This document shows positions 35,068-43,843 of a stretch of DNA of 64,000 nucleotides, piece by piece. Numbering within the stretch: the first letter of the stretch is position 1; every line of letters begins with the position of its first letter. A program made the position numbers and the translations under genes. Under the pieces are notes generated by a model that was not told where the DNA came from, ran no database searches, and was given only the letters and a program-made list of their open reading frames with translations. Origin of the DNA: Marinobacter salicampi (lineage in GTDB: Bacteria; Pseudomonadota; Gammaproteobacteria; Pseudomonadales; Oleiphilaceae); assembly GCF_011074795.1 (NCBI RefSeq), contig NZ_JAAMPF010000018.1, positions 620,001-684,000 on the forward strand, in the 5' to 3' direction.

Positions 35068-36483
35068 TCATTCGTCTCTGGGCTTTTTATGGCCAAGTAT
35101 CTGCATGCCCTTCAACAGATTGAGTGCGGAACGTAGCTGGTAATCGCGGGCTGCCTGGTCATTCTGTGCGGCCGCTTCTTTTTCCGCCTCACTGCCTGGT
35201 TTGGGCCTCGTCTCGGGCTGATCACCGTTGAGCAGGTGTCCGCTCAGGTCAGCCTCAGAAAACATGGGGCCGCTTTCAAGTTCAGTCAGTCGGGCCGGTT
35301 TCACCTCGATGTCCGGTTTGATGCCCTTGGCCTGAATGGAGCGTCCCTCCGGTGTATAATACCTGGCGGTGGTCATCTTGATGGCATGGGTGGCATCAAG
35401 CGGGATAACCGTCTGGACTGAGCCTTTGCCGAACGTCTCGGTTCCCATGAGCACCGCACGGCCATGGTCCTGCAGTGCTCCGGCAAGAATTTCCGAGGCT
35501 GAGGCAGAGCCGCCATTAATCAGGACAACAATCGGCGTACCACTGGCAATGTCCCCTGGCTGGGCACTGAAACGCAACCGCGAACTCTGGATGCGCCCCT
35601 CGGTGTATACAATCAGTCCCTCGTCCAGCAGGGCATCTGCAGCTTCGACGGCCGCCTGGAGGATGCCTCCCGGGTTATTCCGCAAATCGATAACCAGACC
35701 GTCGAGCTGGCCTTCATTATCACTCTTGAGCTTCTCAATGGCATTGATGAACTGGCTGCCGGTTTCGGACTGGAACTGGGTCAGGCGGACATAGCCATAA
35801 CCGTTCTCAATCAACCGGGACTTGATACTGGTGACCTTGATGACCGCCCGCTCAACCTCGATTTCGATAGGGGCATTACTGTCTTCACGCAGGATGGTCA
35901 GGGTAAGGGTGGTGCCAGGCTTGCCGCGCATCAGGCCGATGGCCTCTTCCAGGCTCATGCCTTTGACTGGCTGGTCGCCAAGTTTGATGATCAGATCGCC
36001 GGCCTGGACGCCGGCTTGTTCGGCCGGGGTGTCGTGGATAGGCGCTATGACCTTGATGAATCCATCTTCCATGCCGACTTCGATGCCCAGGCCACCGAAC
36101 TCACCGCTGGTGCTTTCTTCAAGCTCTTCGTAGGCTTTGGGTTCGAGATAGGCAGAGTGGGGATCAAGACCGCCCAGCATGCCCTTGATGGCATTCTCCA
36201 GCAGGGTCTGGTCGTCCACCTCCTCCACATACGCAGCCTTTATACGGCTGAATACTTCCGTGAACTTGCGCAGCTCATCCAGGGGCAGCTGCTTTTCCGG
36301 GTCAGGCAGGCGAATCTCCACCTTGCGACCTTCGGAAATAGCCTCCAGGACCTCCCCGGTCTCATCCGGCGAGGCGCCGCCATCTTCCTGGGCATGAGTA
36401 AGGCCCGGCAGAGTGCTCAGGCAGAAGGCGCCCGCGAGCGCAACGGTTAGTACGGAGTGGCGATTACTTCTGGCCCGTCTCAT
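35068..36483 (-). CDS. ctpA: S41 family carboxy-terminal processing peptidase
   Basis: Periplasmic serine protease, 471 residues. N-terminal signal ends near GLTHAQ. PDZ domain at about 125-210 (GLGIEVGMEDGF, PAEQAGVQAGDLIIKLG). Catalytic Ser-Lys dyad: S328 in GGSASASEI and K353 in TFGKGSVQ, 25 residues apart as in D1-processing protease. The C-terminal 70 residues are charged and Gln/Glu-rich. Follows envC by 156 bp; in pseudomonads CtpA-type proteases degrade peptidoglycan hydrolases. Confidence 0.95.
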   Translation of the reverse strand: MRRARSNRHSVLTVALAGAFCLSTLPGLTHAQEDGGASPDETGEVLEAISEGRKVEIRLPDPEKQLPLDELRKFTEVFSRIKAAYVEEVDDQTLLENAIKGMLGGLDPHSAYLEPKAYEELEESTSGEFGGLGIEVGMEDGFIKVIAPIHDTPAEQAGVQAGDLIIKLGDQPVKGMSLEEAIGLMRGKPGTTLTLTILREDSNAPIEIEVERAVIKVTSIKSRLIENGYGYVRLTQFQSETGSQFINAIEKLKSDNEGQLDGLVIDLRNNPGGILQAAVEAADALLDEGLIVYTEGRIQSSRLRFSAQPGDIASGTPIVVLINGGSASASEILAGALQDHGRAVLMGTETFGKGSVQTVIPLDATHAIKMTTARYYTPEGRSIQAKGIKPDIEVKPARLTELESGPMFSEADLSGHLLNGDQPETRPKPGSEAEKEAAAQNDQAARDYQLRSALNLLKGMQILGHKKPRDE

Positions 36484-36639
36484 TCACGTGTCCTGTTGTT
36501 GGTCATCTGATGCTGCGTCGCCCCATATCACCCCATACCACCCCTAACACCCGGTATCACCGATACCAGCCCGTAGGTCAGGCGACTGCCCCCGACAGTA
36601 TGGCGACCCATCTGTCGTTTGTCAGCTCTAAGCACGTCT

Positions 36640-37827
36640 TTACTGGCTACGCAGCCAGGTTTTCGGATTCTGGGGCTTGCCTTTATAGCGAAGCTCGAAA
36701 TACACAGAAGGCTCATTGGTTCCGCCAGACTGCCCGCTCACTGCGATGGTTTCGCCTGCCGAGACCCAGTCCCCCGGGCTCTTCATCAGGCTGCTGTTGT
36801 GACCATACAGAGTCAGGTAGCCATCCCCGTGGTCTATGATAGTCATCAAGCCGAACCCGCGCAGCCAGTTGGCGAACACAACCCGACCGTAGTGCACGGC
36901 CGCGACATCGGTTTCGCGATCTGTGGTGATCAGCATGCCATTGTGTCGGAGCTTGCCCTGGGCCACGCTCTCGCCATAGCTTCGGGCCACCTTACCACGG
37001 GCGGGCCAGGGAAGTTTAGCTTGCAAGGCCTTGAACGGTTTGGATTCGTTGGGTGAGGGAATGGCCGCAATAGCCTCCTCGACTTCCCGAAGCAGCTGCT
37101 CCAGCCTTTCCCGGTCCGCATTCAGGGATTCACGCTCTGACTGGCGATCCTGGATGCGTGCCTTCAGGGCCGTCAGGGTTTCCGTGCGCTTGCGCTTCTG
37201 GTTACGCAGCTCCTGCTGTCGCTCGGCAAGTCCGCTTTCCAGTTCGGTGAGCTTGGTCTGGGATTCAATGGTCGCGGCCTGGGTCTGCTGCAGTTCATTC
37301 AGGTTGGCGTGGAAGGCCTGCAGACGCTTGAGGGTGTCCTGGCTGAGGTATTCGTAGTAGGTCATGGTGCGCGAGATCTTTTGCGGGTCCATCTCGTTGA
37401 GCAGAATCTTGATGGCCGGGGCGTCGCCGGCCATCCAGGCTTCCCGGATCTGCTGTCTGAGACTTTCCCGCTGGCGATCCAGGGTCCGGGTAAGCTCGGC
37501 TTCCCGTTTCTTCAGTTCAGCCAGCCGTTGAGTCTGCTCCTGGGCTCTGGCCTGGAGGTCCCGGCGTTCTCTGGTCAGCCGGTTGATGGCCTGGTCGGCA
37601 TTGGCCAGAGATTGCTCCAGGGTGCTGCGGTCCTGTTCGGCCTTGCGCAGCCACTGATCAATGCGACCTATTTTCGACTTCAGCTCTTTCAGTTGGGCGG
37701 GCGTGACTTCCTGGTCCTGGCTGTAGGCCAGGGTAGTGGTGCCGACCCCGACCGCAATGAGCAGTGCAGTGGTAAGACCCACCTGTCGAATCCAGAAGAG
37801 AGCTCGCCGGGAAAATAGGATGGGCAT
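36640..37827 (-). CDS. envC: Murein hydrolase activator EnvC
   Basis: Septal regulator that switches on the AmiA/AmiB amidases. About 395 residues from the ATG at 37827; a GTG at 37839 is also possible. Signal peptide to about residue 40, then a long coiled coil (to about 250) and a C-terminal LytM domain. The LytM zinc ligands are degenerate: RHNGMLITT replaces HxxxD and VYFELR replaces the usual HFE, as in other EnvC, so it is probably an activator and not an enzyme. Starts 31-43 bp after gpmI. Confidence 0.92.
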   Translation of the reverse strand: MPILFSRRALFWIRQVGLTTALLIAVGVGTTTLAYSQDQEVTPAQLKELKSKIGRIDQWLRKAEQDRSTLEQSLANADQAINRLTRERRDLQARAQEQTQRLAELKKREAELTRTLDRQRESLRQQIREAWMAGDAPAIKILLNEMDPQKISRTMTYYEYLSQDTLKRLQAFHANLNELQQTQAATIESQTKLTELESGLAERQQELRNQKRKRTETLTALKARIQDRQSERESLNADRERLEQLLREVEEAIAAIPSPNESKPFKALQAKLPWPARGKVARSYGESVAQGKLRHNGMLITTDRETDVAAVHYGRVVFANWLRGFGLMTIIDHGDGYLTLYGHNSSLMKSPGDWVSAGETIAVSGQSGGTNEPSVYFELRYKGKPQNPKTWLRSQ

Positions 37828-37869
37828 AATCAGAGACACTGGAGCTGCCCGGCCCGGAGGCCGGCCGCT

Positions 37870-39417
37870 TCACGCATCCTTTGCCAGACTGTGGCCCGTC
37901 ATATCAGAAGGCTGGGTCAGTCCCATAAGGTCCAGCAGGGTCGGTGCCACATCGCTCAGGCTGCCGTCGCCAGACAGGGCCAGCTGGCGTGGCCCAACAT
38001 AGACCAGCGGCACCGGCCCGAGGGTATGGGCGGTATGGACCTGGCCTGATTCGGGGTCTTCCATCTGCTCGCAGTTACCATGGTCAGCGGTAATGAGGGC
38101 CTGGCCGCCCACCTCGTTGAGAGCTTCAGTGATGCGTGTCAGGCAGGCGTCGATACATTCAGCCGCCTTGATGGCCGCATCCATTTTGCCGGTGTGTCCG
38201 ACCATGTCGCCGTTCGCGTAGTTGCAGACCACCAGGTCATACTTGCCGCTCTTGATGGCCTCCACCAGTTTGTCTGTAACTTCCGGCGCGCTCATTTCGG
38301 GTTGCAGATCATAGGTCGCCACGTCGGGAGACGGAATCAGAATGCGATCCTCGCCTTCGAAGGCCGTTTCCATGCCGCCATTGAAGAAGAAGGTTACATG
38401 GGCGTACTTCTCGGTTTCAGCGATGCGCAGCTGGGTCTTGCCATGCTGGGCCATGTATTCCCCCAGGCCGTTGGAGAGCTGCTCTGGAGGGTAGGCGCAG
38501 GCGGTATCGATATCTGCTGCGTATTCGGTCAGCATCACGAAATCGGCAATGGCCGGGTGGCGCTTGCGGCTGAAGCTGGAAAAGTCGCGCTCGACAAAGG
38601 CACGGGTCATTTCCCGGGCCCGGTCAGCGCGGAAATTCATGAAAATGACGGCATCGCCATCGTCCACGAAGGCATCTGGCTGATTGCTGGCCTGAATACG
38701 GGTAGGTTGGACAAATTCATCATTCTCGCCCCGCTCATAGGCTTGCTCCAGGCCGGAAACAGGATCTTCGGCGCTGTATTCTGCATCGCCCAGGGTAAGC
38801 AGGTTGTAGGCTGACTCGACCCTGTCCCAGCGGTTATCCCGGTCCATGGCAAAGTAGCGCCCGACAATGGAGGCGACCCGGCCAACGCCCAGCTGCTCGA
38901 ACCTGGCCGCGGCCTTTTTGAGGGAGGCCTTGGCACTGCGAGGGGGGGTATCCCGGCCGTCGAGGAAGGCGTGGAGGTAAACGGTCCTGGCGCCCCTGGC
39001 AGCTGCCAGTTCCACTGCCGCAAGCATGTGATCTTCGTGGCTGTGTACGCCGCCGGGGGATAGCAGCCCCAGAATATGAACCGCCCGTTCCTGCCGCACG
39101 GCTTTGTCGATGGCCGCGCAGAGTACCGGGTTCTCGGAAAAAGTGCCGTCTTCCATATCCTTGTCGATACGGGTCAGGCTCTGGTAGACCACCCGGCCGG
39201 CCCCGAGGTTCATATGGCCTACTTCGGAATTGCCCATCTGGCCCTCAGGTAACCCAACGAATTTGCCTGAGGTATTGATCAGGGTCTTGGGCTGCTCTGC
39301 CCAGAGCCTGTCCCAGGTGGGTGTCGCGGCGTTGCTGATGGCATTGTCGTCGCTCGGGTCGCGATGCCCCCAGCCGTCCAGAATAATCAGTGCAGTCGGC
39401 GTACGCGTTGCGGTCAT
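37870..39417 (-). CDS. gpmI: 2,3-bisphosphoglycerate-independent phosphoglycerate mutase
   Basis: Interconverts 3- and 2-phosphoglycerate, 515 residues. Metal ligand D14 ([11 protein letters not shown]) and phosphorylated S64 ([12 protein letters not shown]) are present, as are the alkaline-phosphatase-fold metal sites [12 protein letters not shown] and [10 protein letters not shown]. First gene of the gpmI-envC-ctpA-yibQ unit, divergent from yibN. Confidence 0.97.
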   Translation of the reverse strand: MTATRTPTALIILDGWGHRDPSDDNAISNAATPTWDRLWAEQPKTLINTSGKFVGLPEGQMGNSEVGHMNLGAGRVVYQSLTRIDKDMEDGTFSENPVLCAAIDKAVRQERAVHILGLLSPGGVHSHEDHMLAAVELAAARGARTVYLHAFLDGRDTPPRSAKASLKKAAARFEQLGVGRVASIVGRYFAMDRDNRWDRVESAYNLLTLGDAEYSAEDPVSGLEQAYERGENDEFVQPTRIQASNQPDAFVDDGDAVIFMNFRADRAREMTRAFVERDFSSFSRKRHPAIADFVMLTEYAADIDTACAYPPEQLSNGLGEYMAQHGKTQLRIAETEKYAHVTFFFNGGMETAFEGEDRILIPSPDVATYDLQPEMSAPEVTDKLVEAIKSGKYDLVVCNYANGDMVGHTGKMDAAIKAAECIDACLTRITEALNEVGGQALITADHGNCEQMEDPESGQVHTAHTLGPVPLVYVGPRQLALSGDGSLSDVAPTLLDLMGLTQPSDMTGHSLAKDA

Positions 39418-39552
39418 TACTCAATCCGGTCAGGTTAGAAATTTTGAGTCCCGATTCTAACCGGTTTGAAGGGCCCAGGCTATTCGCCACGCCTTCTGTC
39501 ACTGCCGGCTGATGTGTATAATCGCGCCAAATAAATCCAGCAAGGTAATTCA

Positions 39553-39969
39553 ATGGACAGGTTGTTTGAGTTTGTTGCCAATCATTATATTCTGGTGTCA
39601 GCGTTCGTGGCGCTGCTGGCAGCGCTGTTTCTTCTTGAAGGTCGCCGGGGTGGTGCCAAGGTCAGTCCGCAGACCGCGGTCAGCCTGATGAATCGCGATG
39701 AAGCTGTTCTCGTGGATATCAGGGACCGCAAGGATCTTAAAGAAGGCAAGATCGCAGGCTCGATCCACATTCCCATGAGCAGCATCAAAGACAACCTGTC
39801 TGAGCTGAAGAAGCACCAGGACAAGCAGATTATCGTGGTCGACAAGATGGGTCAGCATTCCGCCACCGCCGTGAAGCAGCTGAAGGCGGAGGGGTTTGCC
39901 AATGTGAGCCGGCTGAGCGGCGGCATCGCAGACTGGAAAGGCAGCAACCTGCCCCTGGTGAAAAAATAA
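39553..39969 (+). CDS. yibN: YibN-like rhodanese-domain membrane protein, Cys-free
   Basis: 138 residues: one N-terminal membrane helix (YILVSAFVALLAALFLLE) and a cytoplasmic rhodanese domain (VLVDIRDRKDLKEGKIAGSIHIPM to GGIADWKG). The active-site loop reads VDKMGQHSA (residues 96-104), with no Cys there or anywhere in the protein, so sulfur transfer by a rhodanese mechanism is not possible. E. coli YibN also departs from the standard loop. It is divergent from gpmI and upstream of secB, as in other gammaproteobacteria, but the usual intervening grxC is absent. Confidence 0.9.
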   Translation: MDRLFEFVANHYILVSAFVALLAALFLLEGRRGGAKVSPQTAVSLMNRDEAVLVDIRDRKDLKEGKIAGSIHIPMSSIKDNLSELKKHQDKQIIVVDKMGQHSATAVKQLKAEGFANVSRLSGGIADWKGSNLPLVKK

Positions 39970-39983
39970 CGAGCCTGAACGTT

Positions 39984-40039
39984 GCGCAAACTTGAACTGC
40001 GCAAGCAAATTTGAGTCGCACAAGCTTGAACTGCACAAG
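39984..40039. repeat. Imperfect 34-bp direct repeat between yibN and secB
   Basis: GCGCAAACTTGAACTGCGCA at 39984 and GCACAAGCTTGAACTGCACA at 40018 start two copies with a 34-bp period; the first 22 bases agree at 19 positions. TTGCGCA (39982-39988) and TGCGCAA (39998-40004) also form an inverted repeat inside copy one. Short spacer repeat, no coding meaning seen. Confidence 0.65.
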
Positions 40040-40070
40040 AAAGTACAGCACTGTTTCACAACACATCGCC

Positions 40071-40115
40071 GCCCGGGGGGGTAAACTCCCCGGGCTGAGT
40101 TCCGGACGGGCCGGA
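40071..40115 (+). promoter_or_regulatory. Two hairpins upstream of secB
   Basis: Stem GCCCGGGG/CCCCGGGC with a 9-base loop (40071-40095), then TCCGG-ACGGG-CCGGA (40101-40115). Neither is followed by T residues. They lie about 60-100 bp before the secB ATG and could shape its leader or weakly terminate yibN. Confidence 0.5.
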
Positions 40116-40173
40116 GCGTTCAACAAGAACAGGGCAGGGGTTATCCGCCCAGACCACAAGGTAAGGATTGAGC

Positions 40174-40674
40174 ATGGCTGAAAACGATCAGGCCGCCGCA
40201 GGCAGTGAAAACCAGAACCAACCACAGTTTGCGCTGCAGAGAATCTATGTAAAGGACCTGTCCTTTGAGTCTCCCAATTCACCCGCGGTATTCCAGGAGA
40301 AGTGGAAGCCCCAGGTGAACCTGGACCTCAACACCAGCAACACCAAGATCAGCGACAACCAGTACGAAGTGGTTCTGTCCCTGACGGTGACTTCCAAAAT
40401 GGAAGACAAGGTTGCGTTCATCGTCGAGATCCAGCAGGCAGGGGTTTTTCTGGTCAAGGGTATCGAGGGCCCGCAGCTCGGCCAGATGCTGGGTGCATAC
40501 TGCCCCAATATTCTGTTCCCCTATGCCCGCGAAGCCATCGACAGCCTGGTAAACAAAGGCAGCTTTCCGGCCCTGATGCTGGCGCCGGTGAACTTCGACG
40601 CCATCTACCAGCAGGCGCTCAAGCGTCAGCAGGAAGAGCAGTCAGGCGAGCAGAAAGAAGAACAGACCCATTGA
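40174..40674 (+). CDS. secB: Protein-export chaperone SecB
   Basis: Cytosolic tetrameric chaperone that keeps precursors unfolded and passes them to SecA. 166 residues, ATG at 40174 after TAAGGA. Typical segments are FALQRIYVKDLSFESPNSP, EVVLSLTVTSKMEDK and CPNILFPYAREAIDSLV. The C-terminal tail is Gln/Glu-rich (QEEQSGEQKEEQTH). A strong bidirectional terminator follows. Confidence 0.97.
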   Translation: MAENDQAAAGSENQNQPQFALQRIYVKDLSFESPNSPAVFQEKWKPQVNLDLNTSNTKISDNQYEVVLSLTVTSKMEDKVAFIVEIQQAGVFLVKGIEGPQLGQMLGAYCPNILFPYAREAIDSLVNKGSFPALMLAPVNFDAIYQQALKRQQEEQSGEQKEEQTH

Positions 40675-40725
40675 TCGGGAGAATTGCTGAAACTGCAGTT
40701 CACTGATTGACGGGAGCTAGAGGAC

Positions 40726-40758
40726 AAAAAAGAGAGCGGCAACCCGCTCTCTTTTTTT
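40726..40758. terminator. Bidirectional terminator between secB and trmL
   Basis: Perfect GAGAGCGG-CAAC-CCGCTCTC hairpin flanked by AAAAAA and TTTTTTT, so it works on both strands for the convergent genes. Textbook Rho-independent form. Confidence 0.95.
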
Positions 40759-40807
40759 ATGGGTCTGGCTCGTCATGAATACTTATCTGGCAGCTCACTT
40801 GCGGATC

Positions 40808-41278
40808 CTAGGCGCCGCCTTCAAATCCCAGTTGGCGCCAGGCTTCGTAGACCACCAGGGCAGCGGTATTGGAGAGGTTCAGGCTTCGGCTGTCCGGGCG
40901 CATGGGTATTCGCAGTCGCCTGTCCTCGGGCAACCCGGATCTTACGTCCACCGGCAAGCCGCGGGTTTCCGGGCCGAACATGAGGTAATCGCCCGGCGCA
41001 TACTGAACCCGGTGGTACGGCCGGGTGCCCTTGGTGGTAAGCCCGAACAGACGCACTGGCTTTTCGGTGGCAAGAAAGGCCGGGTAACTGGCATGGACGG
41101 TCACTGTCGCGTACTCAGCGTAGTCCAGGCCGGCCCGGCGCAACTGCTTGTCCTCAAGGTTGAAGCCCAGGGGCTCAATCAGGTGTAGCCGACAGCCGGT
41201 ATTGGCGCAGAGCCGGATGATGTTGCCCGTATTCGGGGGGATCTCCGGCTCGTAGAGCACCACATTCAAAAGAGTCAC
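40808..41278 (-). CDS. trmL: tRNA (cytidine(34)-2'-O)-methyltransferase
   Basis: SPOUT-class methyltransferase that modifies the wobble base of leucine tRNAs. 156 residues. Family hallmarks are [28 protein letters not shown] and [22 protein letters not shown] (positions 123-144), which form the trefoil-knot AdoMet site. Start is GTG at 41278, directly next to the thiolase stop, so the two may be coupled; no strong ribosome site is visible. Confidence 0.95.
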   Translation of the reverse strand: MTLLNVVLYEPEIPPNTGNIIRLCANTGCRLHLIEPLGFNLEDKQLRRAGLDYAEYATVTVHASYPAFLATEKPVRLFGLTTKGTRPYHRVQYAPGDYLMFGPETRGLPVDVRSGLPEDRRLRIPMRPDSRSLNLSNTAALVVYEAWRQLGFEGGA

Positions 41279-42457
41279 TCAGCGTTCGATTGCCAGCGCC
41301 ACACCCATACCACCACCAATACACAGGGTGGCCAGGCCTTTTTTGGCATCACGCCGTATCATCTCGTGAAGCAGCGACACCAGCACCCGGCAGCCGGAAG
41401 CGCCAATGGGATGACCCATGGCGATGGCGCCGCCATTGACGTTCACCCGGCTGGTATCCCAACCCATCTCACGATTGACAGCGATGGCCTGGGCAGCAAA
41501 AGCCTCATTGGCTTCCACCAGGTCGAGATCCTCAAGTGACCAGCCGGCTTTCTCCAGGCAACGACGGCTGGCGCCGATAGGGCCTGTCCCCATGATGGCG
41601 GGGTCAACACCGGCACTGGCATAGCCGCGGATCGTAGCCAGCGGTGTGAGCCCGAGTTCGGCGGCTTTTTCCGCACTGCAGACCATGACAGCCGCAGCAC
41701 CGTCGTTCAGGGAAGACGCGTTGCCAGCAGTAACACTACCTTCCTTCTTGAACGCGGGTTTCAATTTGGCCAATCCGGCGGCGTCAACGCCGTCACGGGG
41801 GCCTTCATCGCGGGCCATGGTGACCGGATCGCCTTTGCGCTGGGGTACATCCACCGGCACGATCTGATCATCGAAATAACCTGCTTTCTGGGCTGCGACC
41901 GCGTTCTGTTGCGAGGCAGCGGCAAAGGCATCCTGCTCTTCCCGGCTGATACCCCACTTCTCGACAATGTTTTCTGCCGTGACGCCCATGTGATAGCCGT
42001 TGAAGGCATCCCAGAGGCCATCCTTGATCATGGTGTCAACCAGTGCCCAGTCACCCATGCGCTGGCCGTTACGGCTGTTGGGCAGGACGTGTGGGGCCTG
42101 ACTCATGCTTTCCTGACCGCCGGCGATCATCAGTTCGGCGTCGCCGCAGCGAATAGCCTGCACCGCCATATGGACGGCCTTGAGGCCTGAGCCGCAGACC
42201 TTGTTGATGGTCATGGCAGGGACGCTAGCCGGCAGACCTGCATTCAGTGCCGCCTGACGCGCCGGGTTCTGGCCGACCCCTGCAGTGAGCACCTGGCCCA
42301 GGACCACTTCATTGACCTGATTCGAGTCGACACCGGTGTCCTGCAGAATAGCCCGGATAACCGCGGTGCCCAGTTTGTCGGCAGACAGGGTGGAGAGCCC
42401 ACCACCGAAAACCCCGATCGCTGTACGTTTGGCTGCAACAATGACGACGTCACGCAT
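41279..42457 (-). CDS. atoB: Acetyl-CoA C-acetyltransferase (thiolase)
   Basis: Biosynthetic-type thiolase that condenses or cleaves acetoacetyl-CoA. 392 residues from the ATG at 42457, which has a GGAGA site; the longer open frame to 42616 is not used. Nucleophile C88 is in [12 protein letters not shown], with H349 in MGHPIGASG and acid/base C379 in TLCIGGGMG. Followed immediately by trmL. Role could be beta-oxidation, PHB or acetate-derived pathways. Confidence 0.93.
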   Translation of the reverse strand: MRDVVIVAAKRTAIGVFGGGLSTLSADKLGTAVIRAILQDTGVDSNQVNEVVLGQVLTAGVGQNPARQAALNAGLPASVPAMTINKVCGSGLKAVHMAVQAIRCGDAELMIAGGQESMSQAPHVLPNSRNGQRMGDWALVDTMIKDGLWDAFNGYHMGVTAENIVEKWGISREEQDAFAAASQQNAVAAQKAGYFDDQIVPVDVPQRKGDPVTMARDEGPRDGVDAAGLAKLKPAFKKEGSVTAGNASSLNDGAAAVMVCSAEKAAELGLTPLATIRGYASAGVDPAIMGTGPIGASRRCLEKAGWSLEDLDLVEANEAFAAQAIAVNREMGWDTSRVNVNGGAIAMGHPIGASGCRVLVSLLHEMIRRDAKKGLATLCIGGGMGVALAIER

Positions 42458-42552
42458 GGTGTTCTCCAGTCCGTGTGGTGTGAGTAGGCTATCAGTGTAC
42501 CCCAGCGCCCCGGGTGGCCCAACAGGAAGATGGCTGAATAGGGGGTGAGCAA

Positions 42553-42570
42553 CACGGGAAGGAACCCGTG
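42553..42570 (-). terminator. Weak hairpin downstream of cca
   Basis: Six-base stem CACGGG/CCCGTG with an AAGGAA loop, in the 150-bp gap between the end of cca and the thiolase start. No T-run. Low-confidence terminator. Confidence 0.3.
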
Positions 42571-42608
42571 CTGGCGCATGACTACAGCTTGAAGTCGCGA
42601 CAGACGCG

Positions 42609-43736
42609 TCAGCCATCGGCTTCCGAGTGGTCGTTGCTGTCCGGGTCCAAGCCCCGGATGTTTTCCAGGCGCCGGTTACGGATCGCTTCGCCCATGGCTT
42701 TGCCGCTGAAACCCTGAGCCAGCAGATCCGTGGGGTCTACTGCCCGGGCTGCGGCTTCGGCCTGGCGCAAACGATCAGCAGAGCCGGGTGGAAGTGGCGG
42801 GTTGAGGCATTGGCACACCACCAGCAACTCTTCGAAGCGCTCCGGCCGGCGCCAGGCATCGCATTGTTCAAGAACATCAAGCCGGGCTTCCGGTGTGCTG
42901 GCTTGCAGCAGATCCTGTTTTTTGGCGGCGACAAGCATGGCCAGTTCACGGTGCGCGTTGGGACATTTCAGGGCGGCTGAGCGCTGCCTGACCAACTCGG
43001 GAGGCACCGGCGACATCAGGGCGGCGTAGCGGGGTTCTGTGGTCGTTTTTTGATCGCTGATGCAGGCCAGGGCCTCCAGTGCGGTCGCTAGCACCTGCCT
43101 TGTGGCCAGTTCTGGTATGAGTCTGGCAAGGGCGCCACACTGGTCCAGGACCTGGAAAAATACGCCCGGCGCAGGCTCACCCAGGGCCCGCTCTATTTCC
43201 TGCCAGACCCGCTCGGGGACCAGGTGCTCTACCTCATCCGCCTCAACCATACGGGTCATCAGCGCCATGGTCTCATCCGCGACCCGGAAGCCGAGGTTGC
43301 CGAAGCGTGCGGCGAACCGTGCCGTCCTCAGTATGCGTAGGGGGTCTTCGGCGAAGGCGTCCGAGACGTGCCGGAGAATGCGCCTGTCCAGATCCGCACG
43401 GCCATTGAACGGGTCGACAAGAGTGCCGTCTGTACTCTGTGCCATGGCGTTGATGGTGAGGTCCCGGCGCAGCAGGTCGTCTTCGAGGGTGACGTCGGGG
43501 GCGCTGTACACGGTAAAACCATGGTAACCCTGGCCGGCCTTGCGCTCGGTGCGGGCCAGTGCATATTCCTCGCCGGTGACCGGGTGAAGAAAAACCGGAA
43601 AGTCGGCACCGACCTGCCGGTAGCCCTTCTCCTGCATTTGCTGGGGTGTGGCACCGACCACGACCCAGTCACGGTCCTTGACCTCCAGGTCGAGCAGGGC
43701 GTCCCGTACGGCGCCGCCTACAAGGTAAATTTCCAT
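42609..43736 (-). CDS. cca: CCA tRNA nucleotidyltransferase
   Basis: Adds or repairs the 3'-CCA end of tRNAs. 375 residues. Class II nucleotidyltransferase motifs: [30 protein letters not shown] and [15 protein letters not shown]. It is shorter than E. coli Cca (412) and the C-terminal HD phosphohydrolase part is not evident. Confidence 0.95.
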   Translation of the reverse strand: MEIYLVGGAVRDALLDLEVKDRDWVVVGATPQQMQEKGYRQVGADFPVFLHPVTGEEYALARTERKAGQGYHGFTVYSAPDVTLEDDLLRRDLTINAMAQSTDGTLVDPFNGRADLDRRILRHVSDAFAEDPLRILRTARFAARFGNLGFRVADETMALMTRMVEADEVEHLVPERVWQEIERALGEPAPGVFFQVLDQCGALARLIPELATRQVLATALEALACISDQKTTTEPRYAALMSPVPPELVRQRSAALKCPNAHRELAMLVAAKKQDLLQASTPEARLDVLEQCDAWRRPERFEELLVVCQCLNPPLPPGSADRLRQAEAAARAVDPTDLLAQGFSGKAMGEAIRNRRLENIRGLDPDSNDHSEADG

Positions 43737-43843
43737 CTTTGCTGTATCCCGGTTTCGACGCCCGGCCAGGCGGGCTAAAATAATGAGGGATTATCCTGCC
43801 AGGGGAGGGCGAGCGCAAACAACCGGTGCAGTTGGGGAAGGAG

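Noticed and set aside
39984-40039. CRISPR-like repeat
   Set aside because: Only two imperfect copies with 34-bp period and no spacers.
42458-42616. N-terminal extension of the thiolase
   Set aside because: Thiolases start at the [12 protein letters not shown] position, which has its own ribosome site.
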